The notes beneath the pieces were generated by a model. The model did no database searches, was not told the DNA's origin, and worked only from the letters and a program-made list of their open reading frames with translations. The position numbers and the translations under genes were made by a program. DNA of 64,000 bases, taken from assembly GCF_024171885.1 (NCBI RefSeq), contig NZ_JAMTCP010000004.1:1-64000 (forward strand), written 5' to 3'. The stretch is from Streptoalloteichus tenebrarius. GTDB taxonomy: Bacteria > Actinomycetota > Actinomycetes > Mycobacteriales > Pseudonocardiaceae. Shown here piece by piece: positions 15,707-25,498 of the stretch (within the stretch, counting starts at the first letter, position 1; the number at the start of each line of letters is the position of its first letter).

Positions 15707-17680
15707 ATGGCAATGCCGATCGGACCCACCATGGCCGGCGGGCAACAAACCGTGACCGTTGGTCGGTACAGCGTTCTTTTCCTGCCGGACGCCAACAACC
15801 GGGCGCTGGTGAGCGACGGAGAGGCGCCTGTCTACTACTGGGTGCCCAGCGCGATGCGGATCGCCCGCAGGGAGGGGGACACGGGGGACTACCTGTTCCA
15901 GCTCCTGCGCTTCGCCGGCGGGGCCGCCGGGGAGCCGGAGAAGGAGGCGGTGGGTGGTCTGCTCAACCTCACCGTGACGGCGAAGATCCCCAACAAGGAG
16001 ATGGAGGAGGCGCAGAAGAAGGTCGCCGCCGCGAACACGGATACCTCCAACGCCTACTGGAACAACAAGGGACGCACACCCAGGTTCGCTCCGGTGATCG
16101 TGCTGTCCAACACGGTGAGCCTGTCCAACGTCGGCCCCACGGCGCGGGGCTTTCCGATCCTGGTGAAGCAGAGGGACGGGACGTTGAAGGTCAAACTGAT
16201 GGGGGCACCACCACCGACCAAGGGCGACAAGCTTCGCAGGTCGTCGCCGCGGCGCTCCGGTGACATCGGCCCGTGGTACTGGGTTCTCCAGGGTGGCGGA
16301 CCGGGGTCCATCGATCCGGCGGCGGAGCACGCCTTCGCGGCGTTGCTCGGCAAGTACCCGGCGAACATCCTGTACAAGGCGTTCAAGGAAGGGTCGAGCG
16401 CCCCTCTCTACGCGATGTCGTCCATGAAGCTCAAGGTGTGGACGCCCAAGATCTCCCTCAAGATCACCGGGAACTGGCGGCGGATCTACAACTCCTTCTC
16501 CGCCGCCGTCGATCACAAGGGCCCCTGGCACCACGTCGATCTCAAGGCACATCTCGACAAACTCGTCACGGACGGCGACGTCAAGGTGACGTTGGTGGTG
16601 GACAGCACCTTCCCCGGCGGCCCCGAGGTGGAGGAGGCCCTGCGGAAGCGCACCGACCTCGTGCTCACCAAGTTCATGGAGCAGGCACAGAAGGTGATCT
16701 TCGAGCCGCAGACGCCGCAGGAGGGAGCGGCGGAGGCGTCCTCCTCGTCGTCGCTCTTCGCGAGCCCGTGGGGCGTGTCGTTCGCGCTGAAGTGGCGCAG
16801 AACCGAGACCGACCTCGACCTGAAGTACGAGGAGACGAACCTGTTCGCCTACAGCCAGGACCACACGATCTCCACCACCTTGGAGGGGATGCTCCAGGAC
16901 ATGGGCACGGACGGCGCCGGCGAGAAGAAGTACTTCCCGGTGGTCTACCTCGACGACTGGCCGCAGAAGCTCGCGCGGCAGTGCGTCCCGATCGCGGCCT
17001 GGACGATGGGCGCCGTCGAGTTCCTCTCGGTCCAGATCGGCTATCCGGACGAGAAGGGCGCGTTGATGTGGGAGGGGCACCAGTTCCTCGCGCCGAAGCC
17101 GAACGAGAAGTTGACCAACTGGACCTACCGCGTGTACCAGAAGCGGAAGGAGGACGTCGAGAACCCGCCTCCCCAGTGGGAGCCGGACAGGACGTTCGTG
17201 AAGCGGCAGGTCCACTTCGCCGAGCCCGACCCCTACGACGCCTACCGCAGGGTCCAGTTGGAACAGCCGACCCTGGACCTCGATCCCGGGCAGCATGGCA
17301 GCCCCATTGACCTGGAGACCGTCGAGGTGCGGGCCGAGACCAGGAAGATCCTGGCAGTTGGCCCGATCTTCCTGGATCGGGAGCTGTCGGAGCAGGAGAC
17401 GCTGGAGGCTGTCTTCGAACTCGCCGACAGGGACGGGAAGCCGCTGCCGGACAAGCCCCAGAGCCGCTTCCTGTGGCGGTTCAAGGACCAGGGCAAGGAC
17501 CGCTTCTGGCTCGTCTGCCCCACCGACAACCCCTACTTCCGGTACAAGGTGAAGATCACCGAACGCAAGACGAGTTGGGAGGGACCGTGGATCGGCACCA
17601 GCGGCTCCGGCGCGTTCTTCGTCGTGGTGCCGGAGAAGAAGGAGCGTGGCACGCCGGACGACTCCACGCCCGAGGAGTGA
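15707..17680 (+). CDS. Large hypothetical protein, paralogue 1
   Basis: The 657-residue protein has no family I recognise. It is rich in Trp, Tyr, Lys and Pro, lacks membrane helices and signal peptide, and seems built of beta-rich segments. Stretches shared with the next gene are YYWVP near the start, WYWVLQG, ILYKAFKEGSS, GYPDEKGALMWEGHQF, WEPDRTFVKR and the end GPWIGTSGSGAFFVVVP. The ATG at 15707 follows a CGGAGGT ribosome site. Codon use and GC content match the neighbours. Being the third of four genes arranged as two tandem duplications, it probably works with the Cys/His proteins upstream (inference). Confidence 0.6.
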   Translation: MAMPIGPTMAGGQQTVTVGRYSVLFLPDANNRALVSDGEAPVYYWVPSAMRIARREGDTGDYLFQLLRFAGGAAGEPEKEAVGGLLNLTVTAKIPNKEMEEAQKKVAAANTDTSNAYWNNKGRTPRFAPVIVLSNTVSLSNVGPTARGFPILVKQRDGTLKVKLMGAPPPTKGDKLRRSSPRRSGDIGPWYWVLQGGGPGSIDPAAEHAFAALLGKYPANILYKAFKEGSSAPLYAMSSMKLKVWTPKISLKITGNWRRIYNSFSAAVDHKGPWHHVDLKAHLDKLVTDGDVKVTLVVDSTFPGGPEVEEALRKRTDLVLTKFMEQAQKVIFEPQTPQEGAAEASSSSSLFASPWGVSFALKWRRTETDLDLKYEETNLFAYSQDHTISTTLEGMLQDMGTDGAGEKKYFPVVYLDDWPQKLARQCVPIAAWTMGAVEFLSVQIGYPDEKGALMWEGHQFLAPKPNEKLTNWTYRVYQKRKEDVENPPPQWEPDRTFVKRQVHFAEPDPYDAYRRVQLEQPTLDLDPGQHGSPIDLETVEVRAETRKILAVGPIFLDRELSEQETLEAVFELADRDGKPLPDKPQSRFLWRFKDQGKDRFWLVCPTDNPYFRYKVKITERKTSWEGPWIGTSGSGAFFVVVPEKKERGTPDDSTPEE

Positions 17681-17686
17681 GCCCGC

Positions 17687-19513
17687 ATGGCCCGCACTGG
17701 ACAGGGACTCGGCCCGACCGAGATCGCGGGGTCGAAGACCTACGAGGCGGACGGGTACCGGCTCCGGTTCTATCCGGACCTGGGCAACCCGGAAAGGCAG
17801 GACAGCGAGTTCTACTGGATGCCCGACGACCTGTACCTCGAACGCGGGGATGACCCCGAGACTGGGGACTTCGCCTTCCGCTTCTCCCGCTTCGCCGGCG
17901 AGGACCCGGAGTCCGGACAAGTGGATGGGGGGCTGCTCACCTTCACCCTCGCCGGCACACTGCCGCCCAAGGCGGTCGAGGCCGCGCAACAGCAGCTCTA
18001 CCGGGAGTTCGTGGGGCACAAGAAGCCGCCCTACTGGGGGATTCTCAAGGGTGCTGGCGCCGTCTTCAGCCCCATGACGTTCCAGTTCTCACACACCACA
18101 CTGTCGAACGTGTTTCCCCGAGGGCCCAACACCCTGCGGGAAGATCCGTGGTTCTGGCAGCTCCAGGGAGCGGACACCGGGTCGATCTCGGCGACCACCG
18201 GTCGCTCCTACCGCGCCCTGTTCGGGCACCATCTCACCCAGGTCCTGTACAGGGCGGTGCGCGAGGGCTCCTCTTCGATCGTGGTGAACAGGACCGTGGG
18301 AGTGGAGTTCACCGCTCCGGTCCGTGAACTGCGGATCAAGGGACAGTGGCGCGACGTCTCGGAAGAACTCGTCGAGATGGTGGGAGCCGATGGGCGGCTC
18401 ACCATCGCGGAGCTGCGCCGCTGTCTCACAAGACTCACCCAGAGGAAAAGACTCACCGTCGAGTTCACGCTTGACGGCTCGGTCCCGGACAAGGAGGAGG
18501 CGGCCACCTACCTCCGCGACCACTCCGACGCTTTGGTCGCGCGCTTCGCCAAGCTCGCTCGGCAGGCGGTGCTCGATCCGACCGTCCCCAGGCCCGCCGC
18601 GCTCACCTCGGACGCGGACGGGCCCGCCACACCGTGGGGGCGGACCTGGAAGGTGGTGTCGACCATGCCGCAGCAACCAAGCATCGACCACGTGACCTCC
18701 CGGCCGTACACCTACAGTAGTCACTTCACGCTTTCCACCTCGTTCGAGTCCGCCTTCGCCGAGATGCGCAAGGACCCGGACTTCGAACGGAAGTACGTGG
18801 TCACGACGTATCTCAGCGACTGGTCACACTGTCTTCGCCGGGTCTTCCGGCCGGTGATCGCCTGGGACAACCCCGCAGTGGAGTACGTCGCCGTCCAGTG
18901 CGGCTACCCGAACGAGAACGGCGTGCTGGACTGGCAGGGACGGACGTTCCCCCGCTCGGGCTCAGGGGACAAGGCCGGGGTGTGGGTCTACGAGGTGAGG
19001 CAGAAGCACCCCGGCGAGGTCGACAACCCGCCTGCCGGATGGGAGTCCGACAGGACGTTCGTGCGACGCAGCATCCATCTGGTCGACTCCACGACCGTGA
19101 CTGACCGCTTCTGCGTCGTGCACAACGAGGTGAACCACATCGAGGTCGACCCTGAGCCCCACGGCACGCTCTTCGACACGATCGCCATCGACGTCTCGAC
19201 CATGATGGCGCGCCACCTCGACGTGGTGCCGATCTACCTCGACAGGACGTTGGACGAGTCGGAGACGGTCGACCTCACGATGGAGGTCACCGACCCCAGC
19301 GGCACGCCGCTGAAGAAGCCGACCGCCACGTTCCGCTGGACAGCCAGCGACCAGGACACACCCCGTCGATGGATACTCTTCCCCGCCGAGCGGGACTTCG
19401 TGCCCTGCTTCCGGTACCGAGCGACGTTGCGAACACGAGGCGCGACCCGTGTCGGACCGTGGATCCACACGAGGGGAAACGGCGCTCTCCCCGTGCTCGT
19501 TCCTGATCCGTGA
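17687..19513 (+). CDS. Large hypothetical protein, paralogue 2
   Basis: The 608-residue protein is the diverged sister of the preceding one, starting only 6 bp after its stop. Shared landmarks are FYWMP, WFWQLQG, VLYRAVREGSS, GYPNENGVLDWQGRTF, WESDRTFVRRSIHLV and GPWIHTRGNGALPVLVP at the end. The middle region is less similar, about 30 per cent by eye. The tight spacing means co-transcription and probably a complex of the two. I see no enzymatic motif. A structural or binding role is possible but unproven. Confidence 0.6.
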   Translation: MARTGQGLGPTEIAGSKTYEADGYRLRFYPDLGNPERQDSEFYWMPDDLYLERGDDPETGDFAFRFSRFAGEDPESGQVDGGLLTFTLAGTLPPKAVEAAQQQLYREFVGHKKPPYWGILKGAGAVFSPMTFQFSHTTLSNVFPRGPNTLREDPWFWQLQGADTGSISATTGRSYRALFGHHLTQVLYRAVREGSSSIVVNRTVGVEFTAPVRELRIKGQWRDVSEELVEMVGADGRLTIAELRRCLTRLTQRKRLTVEFTLDGSVPDKEEAATYLRDHSDALVARFAKLARQAVLDPTVPRPAALTSDADGPATPWGRTWKVVSTMPQQPSIDHVTSRPYTYSSHFTLSTSFESAFAEMRKDPDFERKYVVTTYLSDWSHCLRRVFRPVIAWDNPAVEYVAVQCGYPNENGVLDWQGRTFPRSGSGDKAGVWVYEVRQKHPGEVDNPPAGWESDRTFVRRSIHLVDSTTVTDRFCVVHNEVNHIEVDPEPHGTLFDTIAIDVSTMMARHLDVVPIYLDRTLDESETVDLTMEVTDPSGTPLKKPTATFRWTASDQDTPRRWILFPAERDFVPCFRYRATLRTRGATRVGPWIHTRGNGALPVLVPDP

Positions 19514-19598
19514 AACTCCTGCTGGAAGTCAGGGGACGACTGGTTCGGCGGGCCATCTCCTTCATCTGGCGCCGTGGCGCGGTTGCTGAGCGCGCGGC

Positions 19599-20420
19599 TC
19601 AGAAGAGGGGCGCGCCGTCGGGTCGTTCCTCGCCCTCGCCGTGTCGAGGCGGCGCGACGTCCAGGTCGTTGGCGCCCCTGATGCCGGTCAGGCGCCTGAC
19701 GTATCCGGGGACGCGGACGGTGCTTGGCACGTCCTTCGAGCTGATCGGTGGCCCGTAGACCGGTCGGATGGGCACCACGCCCGCCCAGAACTCCTGCGGG
19801 TCCTTGCCGTCCCGTGCGGGTCCACCCGTGCGCACCTTCGAGGACACGTGTCGGAAGTCGATCCGGATGATCCCGACCGCCTTGCGTTCCGCGGCGTCGG
19901 CCTTGCGCGAGTCGTCCGCGTATCCCGGGGCGATGTGGTTCGCGATCGTCTCCAACGCCTCGGCCTTCTCGCCGTCCTCACTGTTGTCCAGCACGACGCA
20001 GGCCTTGCCGTAGATCACCACGGAGCGGTAGGAGAGGGCGGCGTGGGCCGCCGATCGCGCCAGGGCCAGCCCGTCCACGAGGCTCACGGTCACGCACACG
20101 TCACTCACCCTGTTCTGGGCGATGAGCCGGTACAGGCGCGACGTGTGCTCGTCGCCCAGGTGTGAGCCAGGTGCGGGGCCGGGCCCGTGGATGTACAGGC
20201 TGTCGCCGGAGCGCCCGTACTGGCGTGGCACGACCCTGACGGCATTCGCCTCGGGATCGAAGTAGCCGATGTGGCAGTAGAAGCCTTCGTCCAGGATCGA
20301 GAGTGCCAGAGCCTTCCTGTGCTTGACGAGATGTGCTGAGTAGTTCGGGGTGGGGGTGGTCAGCGGGTGGCGCTTGTACGGGTCGCCACAACCGGCTGCG
20401 GGCGGTTCCGCGGTGGTCAT
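19599..20420 (-). CDS. PNPOx-fold flavin-binding protein
   Basis: The 273-residue protein belongs to the split-barrel flavin-binding family related to pyridoxamine phosphate oxidase and NimA-type proteins. Characteristic stretches are LDEGFYCHIGYFDPEANAV, QYGRSGDSLYIHG, VCVTVSLVDGLALARSAAHA, YRSVVIYGKA and VSSKVRTGGPARD followed by WAGVVPIRP. Members bind FMN or F420-like cofactors and reduce or detoxify small molecules. The ATG at 20420 has a GGAGGA site just upstream and gives the usual length. It is transcribed towards the hypothetical gene pair and divergent from the decarboxylase. Confidence 0.8.
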   Translation of the reverse strand: MTTAEPPAAGCGDPYKRHPLTTPTPNYSAHLVKHRKALALSILDEGFYCHIGYFDPEANAVRVVPRQYGRSGDSLYIHGPGPAPGSHLGDEHTSRLYRLIAQNRVSDVCVTVSLVDGLALARSAAHAALSYRSVVIYGKACVVLDNSEDGEKAEALETIANHIAPGYADDSRKADAAERKAVGIIRIDFRHVSSKVRTGGPARDGKDPQEFWAGVVPIRPVYGPPISSKDVPSTVRVPGYVRRLTGIRGANDLDVAPPRHGEGEERPDGAPLF

Positions 20421-21102
20421 CGTTCCTCCTGGGAGTTGGGGGGCGAGAGGCCTGTGCGGTCGGATCACGGATTGCGGGAGTGAGAGCCGAGCACTGGGCT
20501 TGTTGACTCCGTGGTCGTTCCCGCACGGCCCGCGTCACGTCCTGGCGCGAGCAGGACGAGCAGGACGACGCCTTCCACCACCGGAGCGAGGGCCGTGGCG
20601 GTGTCACCGACGGTCGAGCGGAGTGGCCGGAACCCGACGCCATGGTGCCACCGTGGTACCACCCGAAGCGATCAGTGCACTGTGGACAGTCGTGGGGCAG
20701 GTGATCGGACAGGTCGTCCGACAGGTCCGCCGCCTTCGTCATCCGGATCGAGGGTGAGGAAACCCGCCAATGAGGAAACCCACCAACCCCGACGGGGCAC
20801 GGATCTCCACACGCCGTACATCGTTGTCACTTTGTCGGCATCCAGTTCCTCGATCCCCGGTGTCGAGGCTAACCCAGCCCCCACCAGACCAACAACGCGC
20901 GAGAAGGCGCGGCGCGACAGGCGAAAACCCACACGTGCGAAACGCCGGTGCCCGTCACGCCTGGCCGGGTCACTCGTCCCAGTGGACGCCTCACGAAGAC
21001 GGCGGAATCCACGAGGTGCCCGGAACATCGCTCGGCGCTAGGTTCCCCGGGGGCTTCTCCGTAGCGACACCGGTCGCCTGACGACGAGAGGTTGGCTCCC
21101 CG
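20421..21102. other. Divergent promoter region, no gene supported
   Basis: A 680-bp spacer between the PNPOx-fold gene and the decarboxylase. It should hold promoters for both, but no clear -35/-10 pair stands out. Minus-strand frames of 65 and 118 codons are open but show no family character. The sequence CACTGTGGACAGT near 20678-20690 is one of several TGTCCAC-type palindromes scattered in this window. Confidence 0.4.
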
Positions 21103-23436
21103 ATGACGGGCAACACGCTGCTCATGGCACTGGACCCTGGCACGACCAAGGGCGCCGCGGCGACCGAGCGGCTCGACGAACTCACCACGCTGCTGCGGGC
21201 GAAGGGACACCGGGTGACGACGGCGGACTCCGCGGTCGACGCCACGGCGGTCATCACCGCCCGGGCCGACCTGGCCGCCGCCCTGATCAGTTGGGAACTC
21301 CCCGGCGGGAGCGACGGAAAGGGGGAGTCCGGTCGACCGGCCGAGGCGGTGCTCCGCGCGCTGATGGACCGGTTCTCCCCGAAGCTCCCGGTGTTCCTCG
21401 TCGCCCGGGACAGCGGTCAGGACGACCTTCCACTGTGGATCGCCGAGATCGTCAACGGCTGGATCTGGCTGCTGGAGGACACACCCGGCTTCGTCGCCGG
21501 CCGTGTCGACACCGCGGCACGCCACTACCTGGAGGACATGCTGCCTCCGTTCTTCCGCGCGCTCCGCCACTTCGAGGACGCCCACAAGTACTCCTGGCAC
21601 ACCCCCGCGCACGCCGGAGGCGTCGCCTTCCTCAAGTCGCCGGTGGGCCGGGCCTTCCACGACTACTACGGCGAGCGCCTCTTCCGCACCGACCTGTCCT
21701 CCTCCGTCGGCGAACTCGGTTCGCTCTTCGAGCACACCGGACCGATCGGGGACGCCGAGCGCCACGCCGCCAAGGTCTTCGGGGCCGACCACACCTACTT
21801 CGTGTTGAACGGAACGTCGAGCGGCGACCGCATCGTGATCCAGGCCTGCGTCCCCCAGCAGGCGGCCGTGCTGGTGGACCGCAACTGCCACAAGGCGATC
21901 AACCACGGCATCATCCTGTCCGGCGCGCGACCGACGTACCTTCGGCCCGTCCGCAACGGCTACGGGTTGACCGGGCCGATCCCGCCGGAGCGGCTCACCG
22001 CGGAGTCGATTCGCGAGCAGGTCGCGGCGAACCCCATCACCGACGGAGGCGACGCGGGCGAGGCGGGCACGATGGTCTACGCGGGAATCACCAACTCCAC
22101 CTACGACGGCCTGTGTTACGACGCCGTGCGAGTGGCCGAGCTGCTGGGCACGTCCGTCCGGAACCTGCACTTCGACGAGGCGTGGTTCGCCTACGCCAGG
22201 TTCAATCCCCTCTACGAGCGTCGCTACGGGATGGCCATCGACGAGCAGACCATGCCGACCCACGCGCAACGTCCCACCGTCTTCACCAACCACTCCACGC
22301 ACAAGCTGCTGGCCGCGCTCTCCCAGAGCGCGATGATCCACGTGAGGTGCTCGCCCGACCACGAGTTCGACCGTCACCGGTTCAACGAGACGTTCATGCT
22401 GCACGCCAGCACGTCCCCGCTCTACCCCCTGATCGCCTCGAACGACGTCGCCGCGGGCATGATGAGCGGCTCCGGCGGGCGGTGGCTGACCACGGAGGCG
22501 ATCACCGAGGCGGTCCGGTTCCGCCAGGCGATCATCCGGCTCGGCCGTCGTTTCCAGGCCTCGGGGGAACGGCCGCCCTGGTTCTTCGGAGCGTGGCAGC
22601 CGCCCGAGGTCATTGACCCCAAGACCAAGAAGCCGGTGCCGTTCGACAAGGCCCGGCTGGAGTTGCTGGTGACCACGCCGAGCTGCTGGACCCTCGCCCC
22701 CGGCGCGTCGTGGCACGGCTTCGAGAAGATGGAGAAGGACTACTGCCTGCTCGACCCCGTCAAGGTCAGCATCACCTGCCCCGGCGTCGACGCCACGGGC
22801 AGGGTGGACAAGGGCTTCGGCATCCCCGCGAAGATCGTCACCGCCTACCTGGGGAGGCGGGGCATCGTGGTGGAGAAGACCGACGCCTACACGTTCCTGG
22901 TCCTGTTCTCCATGGGCATCACCAAAGGCAAGTGGGGCACGCTGCTGGACGCGCTGACCGACTTCAAGAGGGCCTACGACACCGGCGCCGACCTGGTCGA
23001 CGTGCTGCCCGACCTCGTGCGCGCTCACCCGGACCGCTACGGCCACCTGACCCTGCCCGCGCTGTGCGCGCAGATGCACCAGGCCCTCGCGGTCTCGGGG
23101 TTCCTCACACTGCTCAACGAGGCCTTCACCAAGCGCATTGACCAGGTGATGTCCCCGGGGGAGGCCTACCAACTGCTGATCACGGGCAGGGCGGGCCTGG
23201 TGCGGCTGGACGAGCTGCGGGAGGATCACGTGGTGGTCACCCAGGTGACGACCTACCCGCCGGGTATCCCCGTGCTCATGCCGGGGGAGAAGGTCGGACC
23301 TGCCAGCGCGCCGCTGCGTTCCTACCTCAGCGCCATGGAGGCGTTCGACCGGAAGTTCCCCGGTTTCGAGAGCGAGACGCACGGCATCCATCCCGACACC
23401 GACGGCACGTATCGGCTCACCTGCGCCGAGAAGTGA
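21103..23436 (+). CDS. Orn/Lys/Arg decarboxylase family protein
   Basis: The 777-residue protein is a fold-I PLP enzyme of the large basic amino acid decarboxylase family (LdcC/AdiA/SpeF type). A receiver-like wing domain covers about 1-130. The core carries FVLNGTSSGDRIV, DRNCHKAINHGIILSGARP, the PLP aspartate in LHFDEAWFAY and the Schiff-base lysine Lys401 in NHSTHKLLAALSQ. The carboxyl domain follows from about 560. Product would be a diamine such as cadaverine, putrescine or agmatine from the matching amino acid. It is followed 48 bp later by an amino acid/amine dehydrogenase-like gene, suggesting a two-step route rather than acid resistance. Confidence 0.88.
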   Translation: MTGNTLLMALDPGTTKGAAATERLDELTTLLRAKGHRVTTADSAVDATAVITARADLAAALISWELPGGSDGKGESGRPAEAVLRALMDRFSPKLPVFLVARDSGQDDLPLWIAEIVNGWIWLLEDTPGFVAGRVDTAARHYLEDMLPPFFRALRHFEDAHKYSWHTPAHAGGVAFLKSPVGRAFHDYYGERLFRTDLSSSVGELGSLFEHTGPIGDAERHAAKVFGADHTYFVLNGTSSGDRIVIQACVPQQAAVLVDRNCHKAINHGIILSGARPTYLRPVRNGYGLTGPIPPERLTAESIREQVAANPITDGGDAGEAGTMVYAGITNSTYDGLCYDAVRVAELLGTSVRNLHFDEAWFAYARFNPLYERRYGMAIDEQTMPTHAQRPTVFTNHSTHKLLAALSQSAMIHVRCSPDHEFDRHRFNETFMLHASTSPLYPLIASNDVAAGMMSGSGGRWLTTEAITEAVRFRQAIIRLGRRFQASGERPPWFFGAWQPPEVIDPKTKKPVPFDKARLELLVTTPSCWTLAPGASWHGFEKMEKDYCLLDPVKVSITCPGVDATGRVDKGFGIPAKIVTAYLGRRGIVVEKTDAYTFLVLFSMGITKGKWGTLLDALTDFKRAYDTGADLVDVLPDLVRAHPDRYGHLTLPALCAQMHQALAVSGFLTLLNEAFTKRIDQVMSPGEAYQLLITGRAGLVRLDELREDHVVVTQVTTYPPGIPVLMPGEKVGPASAPLRSYLSAMEAFDRKFPGFESETHGIHPDTDGTYRLTCAEK

Positions 23437-23484
23437 ACAGCGTCATTTCCGACAGGGGCCGCCACGAGACGACTCGGAGGACAG

Positions 23485-24537
23485 ATGCCCGATCCGCGGA
23501 TAGTGATCTACGGTCCCGGAAGCACCGGCCTGGCCATCACCAAGATGCTGTGCGACCGGGGAGTGCGGCCGGTCGCGGCGATCGCCAGGACCGGGTCGAA
23601 GACCGTCGGCAAGGACCTCGGAGAACTCGCGGGCGCCGGCAGGATCGGTGTCATCGTGAGCGACAGGGCGGACGAGACCCTCGCCAAGGCCCGCGCGGAC
23701 ATCGCGGTGGTCACGATCAGCAGCTACCTGGACGACACGCTGTACGGGATCTTCGAGAAGGTGGTGAAGGCGAAGGCCGACGTCGTCACCCTCGCCGAGG
23801 AGATGCTGTACCCGTGGGTGACGGCGGCGACCCTGAGCAGGAAGCTCCACGAACTCGCCAGCGCCCACGGCGTCACCGTGACCGGCACCGGGCACCAGGA
23901 CGGCTACTGGGTCAACCTCGTCGGCGTTCTGATGGCCACCGGCCACAAGGTGAGTCAGGTGTCGGGCGCGCTGTCGTGGAACGTCGACGACTTCGGGAAG
24001 ACGTTGGCTGAGCAGCAGCTCGTCGGCAGGACCAAGGAAGAGTTCGAGGCGTGGAAGAAGAGCACCAAGCGCAAGCCAACCTTCGGTGCGATCTCGCTGT
24101 ACGCCCTCGCGGCCACCGCGCGCCTGACCCCGACGGGCGCCATCAGCACCGACACCCAGCCCGATCTCGCGACGAGCCGGGTGTACTGCAAGGCACTGGG
24201 CAAGTACGTCGAGCCAGGGCAGTTGCTCGGCTATACCGACACCGACACGATGAAGACCAAGGAAGGCATCACCCTGCGCATCAGCTCCTGCGGCAAGGTG
24301 TACGTCCCCGGCGAGTCGGACTTCAACAAGTGGGTGCTGTCCGGGAAACGCGCCGACGGCACCAACGTGCGACTCCAGATGCTCAACGCCGACCTGCCCA
24401 CCGCGGTCACGACGTGCGCGACCCTGGTCAACCGCATCCCCGACGTGCTGGAGGCCCCCGCCGGCCTGGTCACCATCGACAAGCTGCCCCAGCTCGGCCA
24501 CCGGCCTTCCCTCGCCGCCCGGTCGAGCGAGGCATGA
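23485..24537 (+). CDS. 2,4-diaminopentanoate dehydrogenase-like oxidoreductase
   Basis: The 350-residue protein starts with a Rossmann fold, IVIYGPGSTGLAITKMLCDRG, of the dihydrodipicolinate reductase type, and continues with a carboxyl domain like that of 2,4-diaminopentanoate dehydrogenase (Ord) of ornithine fermentation. Landmarks are ADIAVVTISSYLDD, TLAEEMLYPW and GTGHQDGYWVNL. Ord oxidatively deaminates a diamino acid with NAD(P). Actinomycetes do not normally ferment ornithine, so the real substrate is probably different, perhaps a product of the decarboxylase next to it. A short unassigned tail follows the stop. Confidence 0.75.
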   Translation: MPDPRIVIYGPGSTGLAITKMLCDRGVRPVAAIARTGSKTVGKDLGELAGAGRIGVIVSDRADETLAKARADIAVVTISSYLDDTLYGIFEKVVKAKADVVTLAEEMLYPWVTAATLSRKLHELASAHGVTVTGTGHQDGYWVNLVGVLMATGHKVSQVSGALSWNVDDFGKTLAEQQLVGRTKEEFEAWKKSTKRKPTFGAISLYALAATARLTPTGAISTDTQPDLATSRVYCKALGKYVEPGQLLGYTDTDTMKTKEGITLRISSCGKVYVPGESDFNKWVLSGKRADGTNVRLQMLNADLPTAVTTCATLVNRIPDVLEAPAGLVTIDKLPQLGHRPSLAARSSEA

Positions 24538-24734
24538 CCCTCGATCAACCACCGGCGCGCCGTCGCTCCCCACGACACCGGGCCAACCCCACCTCCTGAG
24601 CGCGTCGTGACAACGCGATGATTCTCGGGCCGGATGTGGGGGACAGGTGACGAAATGGCCGACGGGTTACTGCCTGTGCACGGGGGCGGGACTCACCCCC
24701 GCAGAGGTTTCCGGCGAGAGTTCTCGTGTGCGGG

Positions 24735-25019
24735 ATGATTCGGGCCGCGCCTCAGCTTCTCCGCATCCCACCGGACAACAGCGGTCAGCTCCTGCAACTG
24801 GTCACGCTGCTGGCCGACCCCGAGGACATTGAGGCGTTCAACACCGCCTTCAGTCAACTGGAAGACAGCGTGCGCGAAGGCCTGACGATTCTGCTCAGCC
24901 AGCACGAGAATGGCGAGTGGCTCGCGGACGAACGATCCATCGGGCTGTTGCGAGCACGCGTCGACGCGGCGTCCCCCACATCTCGTGTCGACACACAGCC
25001 CGGCTCGCACGAGCACTGA
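24735..25019 (+). CDS. Small hypothetical protein
   Basis: A 94-residue helical protein, MIRAAPQLLRIPPDNSGQLLQ at the start, with repeated acidic and leucine positions (LADPEDIEAFNTAFSQLEDSV, LTILLSQHENGEW). It has no membrane helix or known motif. The ATG at 24735 is preferred over the GTG at 24726; both lack a strong ribosome site. It stands alone before the RiPP cluster. It could be a bystander or a small regulator. Coding potential is moderate, with no overlapping gene to explain the open frame. Confidence 0.45.
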   Translation: MIRAAPQLLRIPPDNSGQLLQLVTLLADPEDIEAFNTAFSQLEDSVREGLTILLSQHENGEWLADERSIGLLRARVDAASPTSRVDTQPGSHEH

Positions 25020-25498
25020 GGGCTGATCCTGGGGCTCGGCGTTACCACCGGAGGTGGACACCAGCACGGCGCACTGGCGTCCCACGTGGTGCGCGTGAGT
25101 GGGGTCTCGCCGTCACTCGGTGGCGTGGTTTCTCGCGTACGGGTGAGTCGGGGACCCCAGCAGGGGGAAGAACGGTGGGGTGAGGAGCGGGAGGTTTCCC
25201 GTGAGGAGTTCCGGGCCGTGTCCGGAACGGCCCGTGACCACATGGCCGGGTGACCACCGGGCCTCCACCGGAGAGAGGGGTTCGGCAGACGGAGGTGGTC
25301 GGGACAGTCCCCTGTTCCTGGTGAACGGGATGCCGCCGGTCGTGGTCGACATCGTCCACTCCGGACGGAGTGTTCCACGCTGGCCGGAGACGGTGGCAGC
25401 ACCTCACAAGGCAGTACCTCACCACTCACCGCTGTGACCCGGTTGCGGGTCATGCCCTCGTCGGACATGGGGGTGGTCGCGTGCGCGAGGGAGAGGCC
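25020..25498. other. Spacer and likely promoter region of the RiPP operon
   Basis: About 480 bp without a supported gene, ahead of the P450. It contains two overlapping, mutually exclusive 7-bp stems. GTTCCGG at 25208-25214 pairs with CCGGAAC at 25222-25228, and GGGCCGT at 25213-25219 pairs with ACGGCCC at 25227-25233. This could be a regulatory leader, but evidence is only the pairing. Confidence 0.35.

Noticed and set aside
14987-18019. 1010-codon minus-strand frame
   Set aside because: Covers three well-supported plus-strand genes; composition is typical antisense of GC3-rich codons.
15707-19513. Phage tail or contractile-injection proteins
   Set aside because: The beta-rich look suggested it, but no sheath, baseplate, tube or ATPase genes are nearby and no motif supports it.
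20672-21028. 118-codon minus-strand frame in the spacer before the decarboxylase
   Set aside because: No overlapping gene explains it, but there is no recognisable domain, and the start context is poor.
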